Shown here: positions 16,336-24,216 of the stretch, one piece after another
How positions within the stretch are numbered: the first letter of the stretch is position 1
Layout: each line of letters opens with the position of its first letter
From: an uncultured Muribaculaceae bacterium
GTDB lineage: Bacteria > Bacteroidota > Bacteroidia > Bacteroidales > Muribaculaceae
Assembly (NCBI GenBank): GCA_910587925.1
Contig: CAJUOC010000020.1
Coordinates: forward strand, 1-49,344
Direction: 5' to 3'
Length of the DNA: 49,344 nucleotides
The notes under the pieces: generated by a model
Seen by the model: only the letters and a program-made list of their open reading frames with translations
Databases searched by the model: none
What the model was told of the DNA's origin: nothing
Position numbers and translations under genes: made by a program

Positions 16336-16910
16336 CAGCCGCAGTCACAGCCATCACAGGCGGCATCGGCGCCGGCAAGTCGGTCGTGAGCCGCATCCTG
16401 CGCGCCATGGGCCATGAAGTCTACGACTCCGACAGCGAGGCCCGCCGCCTGATGGACGCCGACCCCGCCATACACGCCGCCCTCTGCCGCGACATACACC
16501 CGGTCGCGGTGGTCGACGGGCGCATCGACCGCCCGCTCATATCATCTGTGGTATTTGCCGACGAGGCCGCCCTGGCCAGGCTCAACTCCATCGTACACAG
16601 CCGCGTGACCGCCGACTTCGCAGCGCGCGCAGCCGCCTGCCGCGACGGGCGCATCTTCATCGAGACAGCCATACTCGACACCTGCGCCCCGCTCCACCCC
16701 CTCATCGGCGAAATCTGGGAAGTCACCGCCCCCGAGGAGCTGCGCATCGCCCGCGTGCAGAGGCGCAGCGGCCTCAGCGCCGCCCAGGTGCGCTCCCGCA
16801 TCGACGCCCAGCACACGCCTCCCGCGGCCGCCCTCGCAGCCATCCCGCGCCACGCCATCATCAACGACGGCGCCGCCCCCCTGCTGCCCCAGCTCCACGC
16901 CCTCCTCTAA
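16332..16910 (+). CDS. coaE: Dephospho-CoA kinase
   Basis: Last step of coenzyme A synthesis: phosphorylates the 3'-OH of dephospho-CoA. The 192-residue protein has the P-loop GGIGAGKS at 10-17, the YDSDSEARRL segment after it, the FIETAILD segment before the adenine-binding part, and a late R-I-A-R-V-Q-R-R region with a Q-H type end. Length fits the family. Last gene of the nusB cluster, followed by palindromic repeats. Confidence 0.95.
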   Translation: MTAAVTAITGGIGAGKSVVSRILRAMGHEVYDSDSEARRLMDADPAIHAALCRDIHPVAVVDGRIDRPLISSVVFADEAALARLNSIVHSRVTADFAARAAACRDGRIFIETAILDTCAPLHPLIGEIWEVTAPEELRIARVQRRSGLSAAQVRSRIDAQHTPPAAALAAIPRHAIINDGAAPLLPQLHALL

Positions 16911-16979
16911 GCCTGCTTCCATATATCTTATTTTATATATCTTATAAGTCAAATAAGACCTATAAATCACATAGCATGT

Positions 16980-17193
16980 AGTCCGCGCAGGATACAAACC
17001 TGCGCGGACTACAGCATAAGCGCGGAGCGCTGACCATTATGAGTAACACGGGGTGAAGCGCAGCGCAACCCCGTGCATCCGCGACAACCCCGGTAAGTGG
17101 AAGGTCGTTAGACCTGACCCTTATTGCTCCGCGCCTCATTAAGGGTCAGCGCTCCGCGCTTCTGTAGTCCGCGCAGGTTTGCAACCTGCGCGT
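16980..17193. repeat. Composite imperfect palindrome of about 210 bp
   Basis: The outer ends are two copies of a GCGCAGGTT-type hairpin (16980-17011 and about 17167-17192). Inside them AAGCGCGGAGCGCTGACC at 17018-17035 is repeated inverted at 17135-17161. A further hairpin CACGGGGT/ACCCCGTG lies at 17047-17075. The central part contains no long ORF. A second, partial copy occurs at 49241-49344: 47 of 48 bases match over 17018-17065. I infer a non-coding mobile or REP-like element. Confidence 0.85.
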
Positions 17194-17215
17194 AGCCAAG
17201 CCATTTCACCTCGGC

Positions 17216-17238
17216 GTTTTGACTTTGTAAGTCAAAAC
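17216..17238. repeat. Hairpin with TTTTGACTT arms
   Basis: A perfect 10-bp stem GTTTTGACTT with loop TGT. It resembles in design the hairpin at 17306-17334, about 70 bases downstream. The rest of 17194-17495 holds no gene that I can support. Confidence 0.75.
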
Positions 17239-17305
17239 ACCGCCCCGCCATGCTTTGCTTCAGACCGTCCTATCTTACACTCGCGCCCATACAACCGGCA
17301 GTAGC

Positions 17306-17334
17306 GTCTTTTTGGCTTACAAAGCCAAAAAGAC
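17306..17334. repeat. Hairpin with GTCTTTTTGGCTT arms
   Basis: A perfect 13-bp stem with a 3-nt loop ACA, in the middle of the intergenic repeat cluster. Confidence 0.8.
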
Positions 17335-17350
17335 GAGGTGTAATACCCAA

Positions 17351-17405
17351 GTGGCGCGCAGGTTACAAACCTGCGCGGACTAAAGCAGAAGCGCGGAGCG
17401 CTTCT
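17351..17405. repeat. GCGCAGGTT hairpin plus AGAAGCGC hairpin
   Basis: Core CGCGCAGGTT/AACCTGCGCG with loop ACA (17355-17377), with a GTGG left flank and a GGAC right flank, as if two subtypes were joined. It is followed directly by AGAAGCGC-GGA-GCGCTTCT (17387-17405), which shares the GCGCGGAGCGC core of the composite element at 16980. Confidence 0.8.
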
Positions 17406-17495
17406 ACTGTCGACTGTTCGGGCTATGGATTACTTATATGACTTATAAGACTTATAAGACTTAAATCTTATAAGGCTTATTACATCACATCGACA

Positions 17496-18623
17496 TCAGC
17501 GGCGGGCGACTGCCTCGACTGCCTCGGCGGCGCGCGCTGCCGCGCCGGCAGGGCCGAGCAGGGCGCGCATCTCGGCGTAGCCGGCGAGCTGCGCGTCGCG
17601 CGCATCGCCGTCGCGCAGGATGGCGGCAAGCCGGTCGGCCACGGCCTCGGGTGTGCACATATGCAGCAGCATCTCCGGCACGATGCCACGCCCCACGATG
17701 AGGTCGGGCAGCGACACATACTCCACGTGCACCACGCGGTGCATCAGCTCATAGGCAAGCCGCGAGCCGTTGGAGCGGTACATCACCACCTGCGGCACTC
17801 CGGCCAGGGCGGCCTCCAGCGTGGCGGTGCCCGATGTGACGAGCGCCGCACGCGAGTGGGCGAGCATCTCGTGGGTGGCTCCGCGCACGACTTGAAATTT
17901 GGTGAGGCCCGCGTAGAAGTCCTCATCTATGCCCGGCGCGCCGGCCACAGCGATGGTGTATTGCGGGAAACGCCGCGCCACGGCATCCATCACAGGCAGA
18001 TTGCAGCGTATCTCTCCGCGACGGCTGCCGGGAAGCAGGGCCAGCAGAGGGCGGTTGGAGCGCAGGCGATGGCGGCGCATCCACTCCTCGCGCGGCTCCA
18101 CAGCCGCCAGGGCACGGTCGATCTCCTCGACCGACGGATTGCCCACATATACAGCCTCGGAGTAGCCGCGCTCAGCATACCAGGCCGGCTCAAAGGGCAG
18201 TATGCACATCATGCGGTCGACCACGCGGCGTATCGACTTGAGCCGCCATGCTTTCCACGCCCACAGCTTGGGCGAGATGTACCAGCACACGGGTATGCCC
18301 AGCGAGCGGGCGGTCTTGGCCACCTTGAGATTGAAGCTGGGCAGGTCGACGGGCACGAATACATCGGGCCGCGCCTCGGAGAGAGCGCGCCGCGCGGCGC
18401 GCAGGTTGCCCGATATGGTGCCGAGATTGCGCAGCACCTCGCTGAATCCCATGAAGGCCATGCGCGAGTAGTGTACCACCGGGGCGCAGCCGGCGGCCCG
18501 GGCCATGGCGTCGCCGCCGAGAAAGGTGAAGCGCGCCTCGGGATCGCGCGCGCGCAGGGCGGCGATGAGCTCGGCGCCGTGCAGGTCGCCGCTGGCCTCG
18601 CCCGCTATGAGGAAGTAGTGCAT
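17496..18623 (-). CDS. lpxB: Lipid-A-disaccharide synthase
   Basis: Condenses UDP-2,3-diacylglucosamine with lipid X to form the lipid A disaccharide at the inner membrane (GT19). The 375-residue protein starts MHYFLIAGEASGD, a family signature. Further marks are FVPVDLPSFNLK, YISPKLWAWK and the LLPGSRRGEI nucleotide-binding turn, with a late SGTATLEAAL motif. The frame extends upstream into tadA, but the ATG at 18623 matches the family start and overlaps the tadA stop by one base. Last gene of lysS-gpsA-rnz-tadA-lpxB. Confidence 0.96.
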   Translation of the reverse strand: MHYFLIAGEASGDLHGAELIAALRARDPEARFTFLGGDAMARAAGCAPVVHYSRMAFMGFSEVLRNLGTISGNLRAARRALSEARPDVFVPVDLPSFNLKVAKTARSLGIPVCWYISPKLWAWKAWRLKSIRRVVDRMMCILPFEPAWYAERGYSEAVYVGNPSVEEIDRALAAVEPREEWMRRHRLRSNRPLLALLPGSRRGEIRCNLPVMDAVARRFPQYTIAVAGAPGIDEDFYAGLTKFQVVRGATHEMLAHSRAALVTSGTATLEAALAGVPQVVMYRSNGSRLAYELMHRVVHVEYVSLPDLIVGRGIVPEMLLHMCTPEAVADRLAAILRDGDARDAQLAGYAEMRALLGPAGAAARAAEAVEAVARR

Positions 18624-19069
18624 CAGCGTTTGTCTTTGAAGAAATTTACCATAAGCTCGCGGCACTCGTCGGCGAGCACATCCCACACTACCTCGGCGCG
18701 CGGGTGGAAGGGCGACGACGAGGTGAGCGTCGAGAATCCGCGCCGCGGGTCGCGCGCCCCTATCACCACTCGCCCGATCTGGCTCCAGCCGATGGCGCCG
18801 GCGCACATCAGGCAAGGCTCCAGCGTGACATACAGTGTGGTATCGGCCAGATACTTGGCATCGCGGGCGAGCGCAGCGGCCGTGATGGCCTGCATCTCGG
18901 CATGGGCGGTGACATCGCGCAGTGTCTCGGTGAGATTGTGGCCGCGGGCCACCACCCTGCCGCCGGCGACGATGACGGCGCCGACGGGTATCTCGTCCTC
19001 AGCGGCGGCGCGGCGCGCCTCGGCAAGGGCCTGGCGCATGTAGTATATGTCGAGCTCGGCTGGTGTCAT
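18623..19069 (-). CDS. tadA: tRNA-specific adenosine deaminase (TadA-like)
   Basis: Deaminates A34 to inosine in tRNA-Arg(ACG). The 148-residue protein has the zinc motifs of the cytidine/deoxycytidylate deaminase fold: H56-A-E58 with Glu58 as proton shuttle, and PCLMC with Cys86 and Cys89. The early DEIPVGAVIV stretch matches TadA rather than guanine deaminase. Eleven bases downstream of rnz and overlapping lpxB by one base. Other nucleoside deaminases share this fold, so the exact substrate is slightly open. Confidence 0.92.
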   Translation of the reverse strand: MTPAELDIYYMRQALAEARRAAAEDEIPVGAVIVAGGRVVARGHNLTETLRDVTAHAEMQAITAAALARDAKYLADTTLYVTLEPCLMCAGAIGWSQIGRVVIGARDPRRGFSTLTSSSPFHPRAEVVWDVLADECRELMVNFFKDKR

Positions 19070-19080
19070 GGCGCGGGGAG

Positions 19081-19998
19081 TCAGAAATCAAGGTCGAGAT
19101 GCAGCCCCTCGCGCGCGGGTATCACCTGACCGGCAAAGGTGGTCGCGGCCTCGGCGGCAAAGGGCTCGTCGGAATCATACGATTTGGAGTAATGCCCCAC
19201 CACGAGCCTGCGCACACCGGCCAGGGTGGCTATGCGGCCGGCCTCGGCGGCGGTGGAGTGGCCGCGAGGGGCGGCCTTATCGGCGCGGTCGGTGAGGTAT
19301 GTGGCCTCGTGATAGAGAGTGTCGACACCGGCCACGGCGCGCGCCACGCGCTCGTCGTACATGGTATCGGAGCAATACGCGTAGCTGCACGAGCGGTCGG
19401 CCGGGCGCGTCAGCCGGGCATTCTCGATGACACGGCCGTCGGGAGCCACATAGTCCTCGCCCCGGCGCAGGCGCTCCATCCAGGCGTGCGACACGCCGTA
19501 GAAACGCACTGCCTCGCCGTCGATATGCCGCGGCTTGGGCTTCTCGTCGAAACGGAATCCCACCGCCGGCACCCGATGGTACAGCGGGAACGTGCTCACC
19601 CTGAGGGCGTCGTCGTCGATAATCACTGCCTCGCGCGGCTCTATCACGTCGTACTCGATGTCAAATGAGGTGTCGCGGCACAGCACCGCCATGATCGAGC
19701 GCAGCAGCTCGGCACCCTGGCGCAGGCAGTGCACCGTGACGGTGCCGCCGGTATCGTGCAGGGCCATGGTAGACAGCAGCCCGGGCAGGCCCAGAAAGTG
19801 GTCGCCGTGGATATGTGAGATGAATATATGGCGCAGACGGCTGAATTGCAGCCGCTGGCGCCGCATCTGCAGCTGTGCGCCCTCGCCGCAGTCGATCATC
19901 ATCAGACGGCGGCGGTGTGTCACCACCTGGCACGATGGCAGATGGCGCATCGTGGGCGTGGCAGAGCCGCAGCCGAGTATATCCAGAGAGAAGTCCAT
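19081..19998 (-). CDS. rnz: Ribonuclease Z
   Basis: Zinc metallo-beta-lactamase-fold endonuclease that matures tRNA 3' ends. The 305-residue protein shows the early LGCGSATPT motif, the zinc motif SHIHGDHFLGLPGL (His62, His64, Asp66, His67), a late CSDTMYDE and HEATYL, and a GHST turn before the last histidine region GHYSKSY. I chose MDFSLDILGC at 19998; the 56 upstream codons overlap the space to gpsA and have no family match. The encoded tRNA-Leu lacks CCA, which gives this enzyme a clear substrate class. Confidence 0.95.
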   Translation of the reverse strand: MDFSLDILGCGSATPTMRHLPSCQVVTHRRRLMMIDCGEGAQLQMRRQRLQFSRLRHIFISHIHGDHFLGLPGLLSTMALHDTGGTVTVHCLRQGAELLRSIMAVLCRDTSFDIEYDVIEPREAVIIDDDALRVSTFPLYHRVPAVGFRFDEKPKPRHIDGEAVRFYGVSHAWMERLRRGEDYVAPDGRVIENARLTRPADRSCSYAYCSDTMYDERVARAVAGVDTLYHEATYLTDRADKAAPRGHSTAAEAGRIATLAGVRRLVVGHYSKSYDSDEPFAAEAATTFAGQVIPAREGLHLDLDF

Positions 19999-20029
19999 GA
20001 GCGGGGAGAGGGCTGTCGAGGGGTGGCTG

Positions 20030-21025
20030 TCAGGTGAAGCTCTCGGCCATGCGCACCACAGCCTTGGCCGGGCGCACGTGGCGGTAGAGTATGTCGTATA
20101 CGGCCTCAAGGATGGGCATATGTACTCCGTAGGCGGCGTTGATGTCGGTGATACACTTGGCCGCATAGTAGCCCTCGGCGGTCTGCTCCATCTCCATACG
20201 CGCGGCCGTCACACTGTAGCCCTTGCCTATCATCGAGCCGAAATTGTGATTGCGCGAGAAGCGGGAGTAGGCCGTCACCAGCAGGTCGCCCAGGTATACC
20301 GAGTCGCATATCTGGCGCGGACGGGGGTCGACGGCGGCCACAAACCGCTCCATCTCGCGTATGGCATTGGACACCAGCATCGCCGAGAAATTGTCGCCCC
20401 GCTTCATGCCGTGGATGATGCCTGCGGCGATGGCATACACATTTTTGAGCACGGCGGCATACTCGATGCCGTCGACATCGGTCGAGGTGATGGTATGGGT
20501 ATGCTTGCCGGCGAGCAGCGAGGCAAATGCCTCGGCGGTCTCGGGGCGGCGGCAGCCGATGGTGAGATACGACGGGCGGTCGAGCGCCACCTCCTCGGCG
20601 TGGCACGGGCCCGATATCACCAGCGCCTTCTCAAGGCTCACACCGAAGCGGTCGGCCATATAGTCGGTGATGAGCATATTGTCGTCGGGCACGATGCCCT
20701 TGATGGCGCTCACCACTGTCTTGCCCGATATGTCGGTCGAGAGCTTGTCGATATGCGACTTGAAATAAGGCGAGGGCATCGCCAGCAGGATGATGTCGGC
20801 CGAGTCGCACACGGCGTTGATATCCGACGAGAAGTCGATACGCGATGTGTCAAAGGTCACATCGGTCAGATACGCCGGGTTGTGGCCCAGGCGCAGGAAG
20901 TCTTCGATGCGGTCGTCGCGCCGCATATACCAGGATATGCGGCTCAGATTGCCCAGCAGCAGCTTTGCCAGGGCCGTGGCCCATGAGCCGCCGCCAAGTA
21001 CTGCCAGATGTGGAGTGTCTTGCAT
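20030..21025 (-). CDS. gpsA: Glycerol-3-phosphate dehydrogenase [NAD(P)+]
   Basis: Reduces dihydroxyacetone phosphate to sn-glycerol-3-phosphate for phospholipid synthesis. The 331-residue protein begins with the Rossmann glycine motif LGGGSWATALAK (about 10-21). The catalytic lysine region AIKGI and the VLKNVYAIAAG and MERF segments follow. Twelve bases after lysS; a lysS-gpsA pair is common in Bacteroidales. Confidence 0.95.
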   Translation of the reverse strand: MQDTPHLAVLGGGSWATALAKLLLGNLSRISWYMRRDDRIEDFLRLGHNPAYLTDVTFDTSRIDFSSDINAVCDSADIILLAMPSPYFKSHIDKLSTDISGKTVVSAIKGIVPDDNMLITDYMADRFGVSLEKALVISGPCHAEEVALDRPSYLTIGCRRPETAEAFASLLAGKHTHTITSTDVDGIEYAAVLKNVYAIAAGIIHGMKRGDNFSAMLVSNAIREMERFVAAVDPRPRQICDSVYLGDLLVTAYSRFSRNHNFGSMIGKGYSVTAARMEMEQTAEGYYAAKCITDINAAYGVHMPILEAVYDILYRHVRPAKAVVRMAESFT

Positions 21026-21037
21026 GCCGGCGCGGAA

Positions 21038-22771
21038 TTAGAGAGCGGCAGCCGCGTCGATCCACACCTGTATCTCGGCCGCGGTGGGGTTTTTCAGGCC
21101 CAGCTTGTATTTCTTGTTGATGGCGATGAGCTCCTGCGAGAGCTTGCCGGCCACGGCCCCGGCCAGCGAGGCGGCAGTCAAGCAGCCGGCCTTCTGCACG
21201 GCGGGCACCCACTCGGCGGGCACACCCAGGGCGGTGAAAGCCTCCTCCTTGTCGCGGCGCTCCACCTTCTCGGGGCGCATCTGCGGGAAGAGCAGCACCT
21301 CCTGGATGGCGGTCTGGCCGGTCATCAGCATCACCAGGCGATCCATGCCGATACCCATGCCCGACGTGGGGGGCATACCGTACTCGAGAGCGCGGATAAA
21401 GTCGGCGTCGATGATCATGGCCTCGTCGTCGCCCTTCTCGGCCAGGCGCATCTGCTCGACAAAGCGCTCATACTGGTCGATGGGGTCGTTGAGCTCGCTG
21501 TATGCGTTGGCCAGCTCCTTGCCGTTGACCATCAGCTCAAAGCGCTCGGTCAGCTCGGCATTGTCGCGGTGACGCTTGGTCAGCGGCGACATCTCTATGG
21601 GATAGTCGGTGATGAAGGTGGGCTGTATGTAACGGTCCTCGCACTTCTCGCCGAAGATTTCGTCGATAATCTTGCCCTTGCCCATCGATGCGTCGACCTC
21701 GACGCCCAGCTCGGCGGCCAGCGCGCGCAGCCCGTCCTCGTCGAGTCCGGTGATGTCGCGGCCGGTGTGGTCGAGGATAGCCTGGGCCATGGTCACGCGC
21801 GGGAACGGCGCCTTGAACGATATCACGTTGTCGCCCACCTTCACCTCGGTGGTGCCGTTGACATCCAGGCATATTTTCTCGAGCATACGCTCGGTGAAGT
21901 CCATCATCCAGTTGTAGTCCTTGTACGCCACATAGATTTCCATGCAGGTAAACTCAGGATTGTGGGTGCGGTCCATGCCCTCGTTGCGGAAATTCTTCGA
22001 GAATTCATACACACCGTCAAAGCCGCCCACGATCAGACGCTTCAGATACAGCTCGTCGGCGATACGCAGATACAGCGGTATGTCGAGCGCATTGTGGTGG
22101 GTGATGAAAGGGCGGGCGGCCGCGCCGCCGGGTATCGACTGCAGTATGGGCGTCTCGACCTCGATGTAGCCGGCCGAGTTGAAATACTCGCGCATCGACG
22201 TGTACACCTTGGTGCGCTTCAGGAAGATATCCTTCACACCCTCGTTGACCACCAGGTCGACATAGCGGCGGCGAAACCGCAGCTCGGGGTCGTCAAAGGA
22301 GTCGTATGCCACACCGTCTTTCATCTTCACCACCGGCAGCGGGCGCAGCGACTTGCTCAGCACCGTGAGCGAGGTGGCGTGGATGGAGATTTCGCCCGTC
22401 TGGGTGCGGAAGACATGGCCGCACACACCGATGAAGTCGCCGATATCGAGCAGCTTCTTAAATACGGTATTGTACAGCTCCTTGTCCTCGCCCGGACAGA
22501 TTTCATCGCGTGCGATGTAAATCTGTATGCGGCCGTCGGCATCCTGGAGCTCGGCAAAGGAAGCCTTGCCCATGATGCGGCGCCCCATGATACGGCCGGC
22601 CACACACACCTCGCGGGCGGGTGCGTCGTCGGCAAAAGATTCCTTGATTTCGCGGCTGTGGGCGTTTACCGGATATTCGGCCGCCGGATACGGCTCGATG
22701 CCCATGTCGCGCAGAGCCTGCAGCGAGTTGCGGCGTATGATTTCCTGTTCGCTAAGTTCGAGAACGTTCAT
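21038..22771 (-). CDS. lysS: Lysyl-tRNA synthetase, class II
   Basis: Charges tRNA-Lys. The 577-residue protein has the N-terminal OB-fold anticodon domain (about 55-165), class II motif 2 FRNEGMDRTHNPEF and motif 3 GMGIGMDRLVM. After motif 3 there is an extension of about 85 residues not present in the 505-residue E. coli enzyme, as in many Bacteroidetes homologues. It is the first gene of a five-gene minus-strand operon under a consensus promoter. The substrate tRNA-Lys(CTT) is encoded at 2391-2466. Confidence 0.96.
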   Translation of the reverse strand: MNVLELSEQEIIRRNSLQALRDMGIEPYPAAEYPVNAHSREIKESFADDAPAREVCVAGRIMGRRIMGKASFAELQDADGRIQIYIARDEICPGEDKELYNTVFKKLLDIGDFIGVCGHVFRTQTGEISIHATSLTVLSKSLRPLPVVKMKDGVAYDSFDDPELRFRRRYVDLVVNEGVKDIFLKRTKVYTSMREYFNSAGYIEVETPILQSIPGGAAARPFITHHNALDIPLYLRIADELYLKRLIVGGFDGVYEFSKNFRNEGMDRTHNPEFTCMEIYVAYKDYNWMMDFTERMLEKICLDVNGTTEVKVGDNVISFKAPFPRVTMAQAILDHTGRDITGLDEDGLRALAAELGVEVDASMGKGKIIDEIFGEKCEDRYIQPTFITDYPIEMSPLTKRHRDNAELTERFELMVNGKELANAYSELNDPIDQYERFVEQMRLAEKGDDEAMIIDADFIRALEYGMPPTSGMGIGMDRLVMLMTGQTAIQEVLLFPQMRPEKVERRDKEEAFTALGVPAEWVPAVQKAGCLTAASLAGAVAGKLSQELIAINKKYKLGLKNPTAAEIQVWIDAAAAL

Positions 22772-22800
22772 GTCTTTTCTTCAAAAAGGTCAGATGACCA

Positions 22801-22832
22801 CAAAAGTACAAAAATATCCCCACCCCTCCAAA
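22801..22832 (-). promoter_or_regulatory. Promoter of the lysS operon
   Basis: Minus strand TTTG (22832-22829), 20 bp, TACTTTTG (22808-22801). The leader is about 25 bases. Confidence 0.8.
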
Positions 22833-22887
22833 TCCACACCACACAGCAGCATAATATTATGCCGCAGAGCGGAGGAGATGGCGGGGG

Positions 22888-24216
22888 TCAGACGGTGGTG
22901 TAGTAGATGGCGGGGCGGAAGAGGCGGATGATGCCGAAGGAGATGGCCGACACGATGAGCAGGGGGAGGAAGAGCACGTTGGCATCGGTCATCTCGGCGG
23001 TGAGGAAGAGGGCCATCAGCGGGGCCTGAAGCACGCCCGACATCACTCCGGCCATGCCGCAGAAGGCAAAGCCGGCCACGGGCAGAGGCGAGTCGGGACA
23101 CAGCAGGCCGGCCACGGTGGCAAAGAGGAAGCCGAGCACGCAGCCGGCGTAGAGCGTGGGGGCGAAGTCGCCGGCCACGCCGCCGCCGCTGTTCGACGCC
23201 GAGCAGGCAAATGCCTTGACGGCCAGTATGCCGGCGGCGACCAGGGCGATGGAGCCTCCGGCGGTGGCCGAGGCAAAGAAGCCGTCGGCCGACAGGGCGG
23301 CGATATCGCCCTGCAATATGTGGCGCATCAGGCCGTAGCCCTCGCCATACAGGGCGGGAAAAAGGAATAGCAGAGCGGCGAGCACGAGTCCGCTCACGAG
23401 ATTGCGCACCCATGCACGGGGTATCGACTCGTAAAACTGCTGCATACGGCGCATGATGTAGCCGTAGTAGAGCGAGTACAGCCCGCACACGATGCCGAGC
23501 AGCGCCAGCACGGGCAGCAGCCGCGGCTCCATGGGCAGCTCCTGTATGTAGGTGAGGTCGACGGTGAAGCCCGACAGCATGTAGGCGGTCATGGCCGAGG
23601 CCACGCAGGCCAGCAGACAGGCGACCACCGACATGGTGGTGAGCTCCATGCGCAGCACTTCGAGCGTGAAGAGGAAGCCGCCGATGGGCGCCTTGAAGAT
23701 GCCGGCTATACCGGCGCCGGCTCCGCAGCCGAGCAGTATCATGGTGATGTGGGAGTCCATGCGGAAGAGGCGGGCGACATTGCTGCCGATGGCGGCGCCG
23801 GTATAGGCGATGGGACCCTCGGAGCCGGCCGAGCCTCCGAAGCCGAGCGTGAGCGAGCTGGCCACGCCGGGGCCGTAGCAGAGGTAGCCTGGCAGGGCGT
23901 AGCGCCCGGCTCGCAGGTCGGCGCCGAGCTTGCTCACGCCGTGGGTGAGGTCGGCGCGAAGCACCCGGCGCTGATACCAGCCGCAGAGCATGATGCCGGC
24001 GACGGGCACGACGAGGAGCGCCCAATTGGGCCCGGCGGGATCGAAGTGGCGGGTGATACCCTCGCTGATCCAGCCTATCACCCACTTGAGGGCGGCGGCC
24101 GCGGCGCCGGCGGCGACGCCCGTAAGCACGGCAAGCACAAATATAAACGGCTGCCCGTCGGAGCATCGGTGCCACCAGTCGCGGAGGCGTCGGAGAGAGG
24201 AGGTGGAGGGATTCAT
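22888..24216 (-). CDS. ClC-family chloride channel or H+/Cl- antiporter
   Basis: This 442-residue membrane protein has about ten or more hydrophobic helices. Chloride-site motifs seen are GSAGSEGPI, where the glutamate is the gating residue and Ser replaces the usual Arg/Lys of GREGP, and GDFAP, matching GxFxP. The GIFKAPIGG turn lies between. The gating glutamate suggests antiport, but bacterial ClC channels also keep it. No C-terminal CBS domains. I chose MNPSTSSLRR at 24216, which overlaps the stop of the GT39 gene by ATGA. Confidence 0.93.
   Translation of the reverse strand: MNPSTSSLRRLRDWWHRCSDGQPFIFVLAVLTGVAAGAAAAALKWVIGWISEGITRHFDPAGPNWALLVVPVAGIMLCGWYQRRVLRADLTHGVSKLGADLRAGRYALPGYLCYGPGVASSLTLGFGGSAGSEGPIAYTGAAIGSNVARLFRMDSHITMILLGCGAGAGIAGIFKAPIGGFLFTLEVLRMELTTMSVVACLLACVASAMTAYMLSGFTVDLTYIQELPMEPRLLPVLALLGIVCGLYSLYYGYIMRRMQQFYESIPRAWVRNLVSGLVLAALLFLFPALYGEGYGLMRHILQGDIAALSADGFFASATAGGSIALVAAGILAVKAFACSASNSGGGVAGDFAPTLYAGCVLGFLFATVAGLLCPDSPLPVAGFAFCGMAGVMSGVLQAPLMALFLTAEMTDANVLFLPLLIVSAISFGIIRLFRPAIYYTTV

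Noticed and set aside
16911..17495. Insertion sequence
   Set aside because: No transposase ORF; only palindromes and short ORFs that are not conserved in kind.
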